Assembly: GCA_000720805.1 (NCBI GenBank)
Contig: JODI01000024.1
Span: 62,001 to 126,000, forward strand
DNA: 64,000 nucleotides
Direction of reading: 5' to 3'
Source: Streptomyces violaceoruber
GTDB lineage: Bacteria; Actinomycetota; Actinomycetes; Streptomycetales; Streptomycetaceae
Translations under genes and position numbers: made by a program
Notes under the pieces: generated by a model
The model's database searches: none
The model's input: only the letters and a program-made list of their open reading frames with translations
Told to the model about the DNA's origin: nothing
Part shown: positions 59,930-64,000 of the stretch, in pieces
Numbering within the stretch: the first letter of the stretch is position 1
Layout of the letters: every line of letters begins with the position of its first letter

Positions 59930-61300
59930 CTACCCCCAGCCCGGCACGACCATCACCAGCCACGCCACCGCGGGTACCACCGCCACCACGATCCCTCCGT
60001 ACACCATCAACTGCCGGAAGAAACGCTCGCGGTCGACGTCCGGGGCGGCGGCCAGCACGAGTGCGCCGTTCGTCGAGAACGGGCTGACGTCCACGACCGT
60101 CGCCGACACCGCGAGCGCCGCCACCATGCCGACCGCCCCGATCTCGCCCTGGGCGAGGAACGGCACGGCGAGCGGGATCAGTGCGCCCATGATTCCGACG
60201 GAGGAGGCGAACGCGGACACCAGCGCGCCGATGTAGCAGAGCAGTACGGCGGCCAGCAGGGGGATGCCGATGTCGCTGACGCCCTTGCCGGCCCAGGTGA
60301 TGGTGCCCATCTCGTCCAGGACGGCGACGTACGTCAGGACACCGCAGATCAGCAGCACCGTCGACCAGGCGATCTGGCCGACCGCCTTGCGGCTGTCCTC
60401 CGGCCAGGCGGTGCTCAGCAGGACGGCGAGGGTGATCGCGGTCAGACCGGCGTCGAGGTCGAAGGCGAGAACGGCCACGACGAGGGCGACCAGGGCGGTG
60501 AGCGTGGCGGTCCGGGCGGGGGTGAGGCGGGTGGCGTCCGGGGTGCCGGGGCGGGCTTCGACGAGGGTGGCGGTGGCGGCGGGGCTGGTGCCGCCGCCGG
60601 TGTCGGCAGACGTACGGGCACCGCTACCGCTGCCGCTATCGCCCTCCGTCACGTCCCCCTCGCCGGACTCTCCGTCCGGCGTGACCGCGCCCCGCGCCCA
60701 CAGCTTCAGCCCGCCGAACAGGACGAAGACCACGCCCGCGATGACCAGGTTGGCGATCAGGGACGCGAGGAAGAGGGCGATCTCGTTGCCCGGCAGTTTC
60801 TCGCGCTCGACGATGCCGTTGACGATCGTGCCGTAGATGCTGATCGGCGAGAAGCCGCCGCCCTGGGCGCCGTGCACCACCATCGCGCCCATCAGCAGCG
60901 GGCTGATCTGATAGCGGGCGGCGAAGCTCAGCGCGATCGGCGCGACGATGGCGACCGCGGCGGGGCTGACCGCGCCGATCGCCGTGAGCGCGGCGGTGAT
61001 CGCGAACATCACCCAGGGGATGAGGGCGACGCGCCCCCGGACGAGCCGGATGGACGCGTGCACCAGCCAGTCGGTGGTGCCGTTGGCGCGGGCGATGGCG
61101 AAGAGGTACGTGACGCCGACGAGCACGACGAACAGGTCGCCGGGGAAGCCGGCGAAGATGCCGTCCGCGTCGAGGTCGGCGACGAGTTCCCCGACCACGA
61201 AGGCGGCGGCGAAGGCGAGCGCGCCCATGTTGACGGAACGGGTGGTGGCGATGACGAACACCACGACCAGGACGAGGATCGAGATGAGTTCGGGGGACAT
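59930..61300 (-). CDS. matC: Malonate carrier MatC-type (SLC13/ArsB-like) permease
   Basis: This 456-aa polytopic protein of the ion transporter superfamily starts with a MatC_N-type region (MSPELISILVLVVVFVIATTRSVNMGALAFAAAFVVG, broken here as one hydrophobic pair of helices). It has two inverted halves with FSPISIYGTIVNGIV and VVDVSPFSTNGALVLAA as the paired re-entrant signature loops. A hydrophilic loop rich in Gly, Ser and Thr (about 235-285) separates the halves. It imports malonate for MatB. The ATG 61300 follows GGGAG; the frame continues upstream without a site. It is divergent from the GntR regulator across a region with repeated operator-like motifs. Confidence 0.9.
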   Translation of the reverse strand: MSPELISILVLVVVFVIATTRSVNMGALAFAAAFVVGELVADLDADGIFAGFPGDLFVVLVGVTYLFAIARANGTTDWLVHASIRLVRGRVALIPWVMFAITAALTAIGAVSPAAVAIVAPIALSFAARYQISPLLMGAMVVHGAQGGGFSPISIYGTIVNGIVEREKLPGNEIALFLASLIANLVIAGVVFVLFGGLKLWARGAVTPDGESGEGDVTEGDSGSGSGARTSADTGGGTSPAATATLVEARPGTPDATRLTPARTATLTALVALVVAVLAFDLDAGLTAITLAVLLSTAWPEDSRKAVGQIAWSTVLLICGVLTYVAVLDEMGTITWAGKGVSDIGIPLLAAVLLCYIGALVSAFASSVGIMGALIPLAVPFLAQGEIGAVGMVAALAVSATVVDVSPFSTNGALVLAAAPDVDRERFFRQLMVYGGIVVAVVPAVAWLVMVVPGWG

Positions 61301-61364
61301 ACGGGCTCCCGTCGTTGGGTCCCGGAGCGGTTGCGGGTGCACTGGCGGACGCCCTCGGTGGCTC

Positions 61365-61453
61365 AGTGGCTGAACCACTTGGGGGCGTTGGCTGATCAGC
61401 GTGGGCGCGCCCGCGGCGCCCGTCAAGGGGTCGCGCAGGAATTGGCTCAGCCA
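61365..61453. promoter_or_regulatory. MatR-type operator region
   Basis: AGTGG-N5-CCACT (61365-61379), the palindrome GCTGATCAGC (61391-61400) and TGGCT-C-AGCCA (61443-61453) share the core TGGCT(C/G)A. They lie between the divergent MatC and GntR genes and are likely sites of the GntR regulator. Confidence 0.6.
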
Positions 61454-61503
61454 CTCGGCCACCCGAGGGCCCGGTGTTACGCTCCCGACGAGAGGGGGAC
61501 CTT

Positions 61504-62235
61504 GTGACCGACGCCCTGCGCCCCATGACGAAGCAGCGCCTGTACGAGCAGGTCCTTGACCGGCTGCGCCAGTACGTCACCGAAGGCGGCCTGAAGGCCG
61601 GGGACCGGCTCCCTCCGGAACGTGACCTGGCCCAGCGGCTCGGTGTCAGCCGGGCCTCGGTGAAGCAGGCGATCGTGGTCCTGGAGGTGCAGGGCCTGGT
61701 GGAGGCGCGGCACGGCGGAGGGACGTACCTGGTCCGCGACAGCCTGGACGTCGAGCCCGTCGAGCGGATGGTCGAGCGGCGCCGGCGGCTCCCGGACGTG
61801 CTGGAGGCCCGCGAGGCCCTGGAGACGAAACTCGCCGAACTCGCCGCCGAGCGCCGCACCGAGGACGACCTGGCCGCGATGCGGTCCGCGCTCGCGCACA
61901 TGGCCGAGGAGATCGAGGCGGACGGGCACGGCGTCGAGGGCGACCGCCTCTTCCACGCGGCGGTGACGGCGGCCGCCCACAGCAGCCTGCTCGCCGAGTT
62001 CATGCGCTCCATCGCCGACCAGATCGCCGAGAGCCGCACCGAGTCCCTCCGCCAGCCCGGCCGCCCCACCCGCTCCCTGGCCCAGCACCAGGACATCCTG
62101 GACGCCGTCGCCGCCCGGGAACCCCGGCAGGCGGCCACCGCGATGCGCCGCCACGTCCGCACGGTGGCGAAGGTGCGACTGCTGGACTGGGAGCCGGAGG
62201 AGGAGCGTCCGGAGGAGGAGCGCGGGGAGCGTTAG
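61504..62235 (+). CDS. GntR/FadR-type regulator of malonate utilisation (MatR-like)
   Basis: This 243-aa regulator has an N-terminal GntR winged helix (about 8-75; LYEQVLDRLRQYVTEGGLKAGDRLPPERDLAQRLGVSRASVKQAI split over the fold, then VEARHGGGTYLV). The C-terminal FCD helical domain (about 95-225) contains LEAREALETKLAELAAER and the metal-type HHH pattern pieces FHAAVTAAAHSS and HQDILDAV. It most likely represses matC-matB and downstream genes until malonate binds. GTG 61504 follows GAGGGGGA. Its stop overlaps the stop of the convergent MerR-PP2C gene, so the two share their last bases. Confidence 0.88.
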   Translation: MTDALRPMTKQRLYEQVLDRLRQYVTEGGLKAGDRLPPERDLAQRLGVSRASVKQAIVVLEVQGLVEARHGGGTYLVRDSLDVEPVERMVERRRRLPDVLEAREALETKLAELAAERRTEDDLAAMRSALAHMAEEIEADGHGVEGDRLFHAAVTAAAHSSLLAEFMRSIADQIAESRTESLRQPGRPTRSLAQHQDILDAVAAREPRQAATAMRRHVRTVAKVRLLDWEPEEERPEEERGER

Positions 62236-63317
62236 ACGGCCGTCTCCACCACGTCCGCGACCACACAGCTGACGTTGTCCGGGCCGCCGGACGCGTTCGC
62301 CTCCGTGATGAGGGCGAGGACCGCCTCGTCCGGGGCCGGGGCGGAGGTCAGCAGGGCGCGGATGCGGGCGTCGGGGACGACGCCGCAGAGGCCGTCGGAG
62401 CACAGGAGGTAGCGGTCGCCGGGCCGGACCTCGTGCAGGCGGAGGTCCGGGGACGACGTGGGCGTGCCGGCCGGGAGAGCCTTCAGGAGCATCGCGCGCT
62501 GCGGGTGGGCGGTGGCCTCCTCGGGGGTGAGGCGGCCCTCGTCGATCATCGACTGGACCACGGTGTGGTCGTGGGTGATCCGGAAGAGGGCGCCGTCGCG
62601 CAGCAGATACGCGCGGGAGTCGCCGATGTGGACCAGGGCGAGCCGGGAGCCCGTCCACAGCAGGGCCGTCAGGGTGGTGCCGACGTCGTCCGCGTCCCCG
62701 GCCACGTCCTGGACGGCCCGAGTCGCCCCCCGTACCGCGTTCTCCAGGAGGTTGAGGACGTCGCCCGCGGGCACCTCCTCGGTGTCCAGGGACCTCAGCG
62801 CCTGGACGGCGGCGCTGCTCGCGGGCGCGCCCGCCGGTCCGAAGCCGTCCGCGACCGCGAGCAGCCGGGTGCCCGCGTACGCCGTGTCCTGGTTCTCGGT
62901 GCGGGCCCGCCCCCGGTCCGAGTGGGCGAAGTAGCGCAGTTCCAGCATGGTGGTGTCCTTCCTCGGTGCAGCCGTCAACTGGTCCACGAGGAACGCGGCG
63001 AGGTCCCGCCGTACGGCCGTCTCCGCCTCGACCCGCGCCCAGTAGGCGCGGATCTCCCCGGCGGCGGCCGACGGTTCCAGGGCGCACACCTCACGGATCC
63101 GGGCCAGCGGCATCCCGAGCCGCCGCAGCCACGCCACGAGGCGTGCCCGCTCCAACTGGCGGGCCGCGTAGTACCGGTATCCGGTGTCGGGGTCGACCCG
63201 CGCCGGACGCAGCAACTCCAGTTCGTCGTAGAGCCGCAGTGCCTTGGGCGACAGACGGCACGCCTTCGAGAAGGCACCGATCGTCAGCAGGCCGTCGTCC
63301 GCGAAACCGTCGTCCAC
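62232..63317 (-). CDS. MerR regulator fused to PP2C-type phosphatase
   Basis: This 361-aa protein has a MerR helix-turn-helix at the N-terminus (about 10-80; LTIGAFSKACRLSPKALRLYDELELLRPARVD as consecutive helix and wing, then GYRYYAARQLERARLVAWLRRLGMPLARI), a short helical coiled segment (about 85-118) and a PP2C Ser/Thr phosphatase domain (about 125-360). The latter has the metal-binding motifs RTENQD, VADGFG, LVHIGDSRAYL, CSDGLCG and GGPDNVSCVV, so it should be active with Mn2+ or Mg2+. DNA binding and dephosphorylation in one chain suggest feedback between signal and transcription. It is transcribed from a MerR-type promoter and is divergent from the ATP-grasp gene. Confidence 0.9.
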   Translation of the reverse strand: MDDGFADDGLLTIGAFSKACRLSPKALRLYDELELLRPARVDPDTGYRYYAARQLERARLVAWLRRLGMPLARIREVCALEPSAAAGEIRAYWARVEAETAVRRDLAAFLVDQLTAAPRKDTTMLELRYFAHSDRGRARTENQDTAYAGTRLLAVADGFGPAGAPASSAAVQALRSLDTEEVPAGDVLNLLENAVRGATRAVQDVAGDADDVGTTLTALLWTGSRLALVHIGDSRAYLLRDGALFRITHDHTVVQSMIDEGRLTPEEATAHPQRAMLLKALPAGTPTSSPDLRLHEVRPGDRYLLCSDGLCGVVPDARIRALLTSAPAPDEAVLALITEANASGGPDNVSCVVADVVETAV

Positions 63318-63350
63318 GCGTACCCCCGGATTCCTTCGTTCCCGTCACCG

Positions 63351-63381
63351 ATGCTGGGGCTTCCCCAAAGGGGAAGGTCAA
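63351..63381 (-). promoter_or_regulatory. MerR-type promoter with 19-bp spacer
   Basis: On the minus strand TTGACC (63376-63381) and CAGCAT (63351-63356) are separated by exactly 19 bp. The spacer contains the 7-3-7 palindrome CTTCCCC-TTT-GGGGAAG (63360-63376, sharing one base with the -35). Long 19-bp spacers with a central dyad are the hallmark of MerR-activated promoters. It faces the MerR-PP2C gene, which begins 33 bases downstream. Confidence 0.85.
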
Positions 63382-63451
63382 ACGGGTTGCCGCGGTTGCG
63401 GGGGCGGCGGTTAGCCTGCGGGTCGAGCCGCAGAAGAGAGGGAGCCCCGCC

Positions 63452-64000
63452 GTGCCCCGAACAGCCCTGGTCACCTACGACCCCCGGCCGCAGACCAGCA
63501 AGGACCGCGACCTGCCCGTGCTGCTGGAGGCGCTGCGGGCGGGCGGGGCCGAGGCGGAGGGCGTGTTCTGGGACGACCCGGACGTCGACTGGGGCCGGTT
63601 CGACCTCGTCGTCATCCGGTCCACCTGGGACTACAGCTGGCGGGCGGACGAGTTCCTGGCCTGGGCGGAGCGCTGCGCCGAGGCGACCCGGCTCGCCAAT
63701 CCGGTGGACGTCGTGCGGTGGAACGCCGACAAGCGGTACCTCGGGGACCTGACGGCGGCGGGGGTGCCCGTCGTGCCCACCCGGTACCTCGCGCCGGGTG
63801 ACGCCGCCGACCTCCCCGGCGACCACGAGTACGTCATCAAGCCGACCTCCGGCGCGGGCGCCCGGTACGCCGCCCGCTACACGCCCGACCAGCACGACAC
63901 CGCCGTACGGCACCTCGCCCGCATGCACGAGGAAGGGCTCACCGCGATGGTGCAGCCGTACATGGCCGGCATCGACGTCCGGGGTGAGCGGGCCCTGCAG
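63452..64000 (+). CDS. ATP-grasp domain protein, 3' end outside the window
   Basis: The first 183 codons are present. The sequence reads VTYDPRPQTSKDRDLPVLLEALRAGG, split across a Rossmann-like pre-domain, then VIRSTWDYSWRADEFLAWAE, NPVDVVRWNADKRYLGDL and EYVIKPTSGAGARYAARYTP with MVQPYM, which are typical of the STWDY group of actinobacterial ATP-grasp ligases. The family joins a carboxylate to an amine or thiol using ATP. GGGAG precedes the GTG start. It is divergent from the MerR-PP2C gene and shares its control region. Confidence 0.88.
   Translation, partial: MPRTALVTYDPRPQTSKDRDLPVLLEALRAGGAEAEGVFWDDPDVDWGRFDLVVIRSTWDYSWRADEFLAWAERCAEATRLANPVDVVRWNADKRYLGDLTAAGVPVVPTRYLAPGDAADLPGDHEYVIKPTSGAGARYAARYTPDQHDTAVRHLARMHEEGLTAMVQPYMAGIDVRGERALQ

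Noticed and set aside
61365..61400. Intrinsic terminator in the matC-matR intergenic region
   Set aside because: The dyads are short with small arms and lie in a divergent promoter region, so operator function is more likely.

Overview
The window is very GC-rich with strong G/C preference at third codon positions. It carries families typical of Streptomyces: SAV_2336-type proteins, ANTAR/STAS regulators, Tat-exported glycosidases, peptidoglycan-binding hydrolases, a type III polyketide synthase and a malonyl-CoA synthetase operon. I read it as a Streptomyces chromosomal segment, probably an accessory or arm-proximal region up to about 45 kb and more conserved beyond that. No rRNA, tRNA, CRISPR array or intact mobile element was seen.

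Region 1-8.7 kb: an MFS exporter with a rare TTA codon, a gene-poor gap, then a beta-glucuronide utilisation unit (divergent TetR regulator, sugar-type ABC importer, GH2 beta-glucuronidase). Region 8.7-15 kb: a VWA protein, then an organic-acid module made of a CitMHS carrier, a LysR regulator, a class III CoA-transferase and a CitE-like lyase. Region 15-18.3 kb: two secreted alpha/beta hydrolases, the second a PET-hydrolase/cutinase-type enzyme with an N-terminal F5/8C (CBM32-like) module, followed by an ArsR regulator with two near-identical operators. Region 18.6-24.4 kb: a cell-wall block (HTH-TM-PGBD-lysozyme-like sensor, M15 carboxypeptidase, two paralogous small secreted proteins, GH25 muramidase) followed by a secreted TNT-type NAD glycohydrolase toxin and its probable immunity protein. 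Region 24.7-32.3 kb: class II glutamine amidotransferase, SDR, GH15 and a secreted GH59 galactocerebrosidase-like enzyme. Region 32.8-37 kb: a type III polyketide (srsABC-like) cluster with a UbiA prenyltransferase. Region 37-45 kb: S8 and M6 proteases without signal peptides, each with a small companion gene, plus GH43, an LLM oxidoreductase and GH5 under a double LacI-type operator.

Region 45.5-49.1 kb: a partner-switching signalling group (STAS-ANTAR, STAS, MEDS-HATPase) and an extra MreB-like protein. Region 49.3-57 kb: a compact operon encoding a trypsin-co-occurring (trypco1) protein, a trypsin/VMAP-C protein, a MoxR AAA ATPase and a 1,493-residue SAV_2336/pseudokinase/SARP/HAD fusion. 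It resembles the NTP-dependent biological-conflict systems described for multicellular bacteria and is the best candidate here for a new system. It sits directly downstream of, and possibly within, a malonate operon: MatR (GntR), MatC carrier, MatB malonyl-CoA synthetase and a fused carboxyltransferase (57-62.2 kb). The window ends with a MerR-PP2C fusion under a textbook 19-bp-spacer MerR promoter and the start of an ATP-grasp gene.

All functional calls come from reading translated sequence and recognising motifs; no database search was run.
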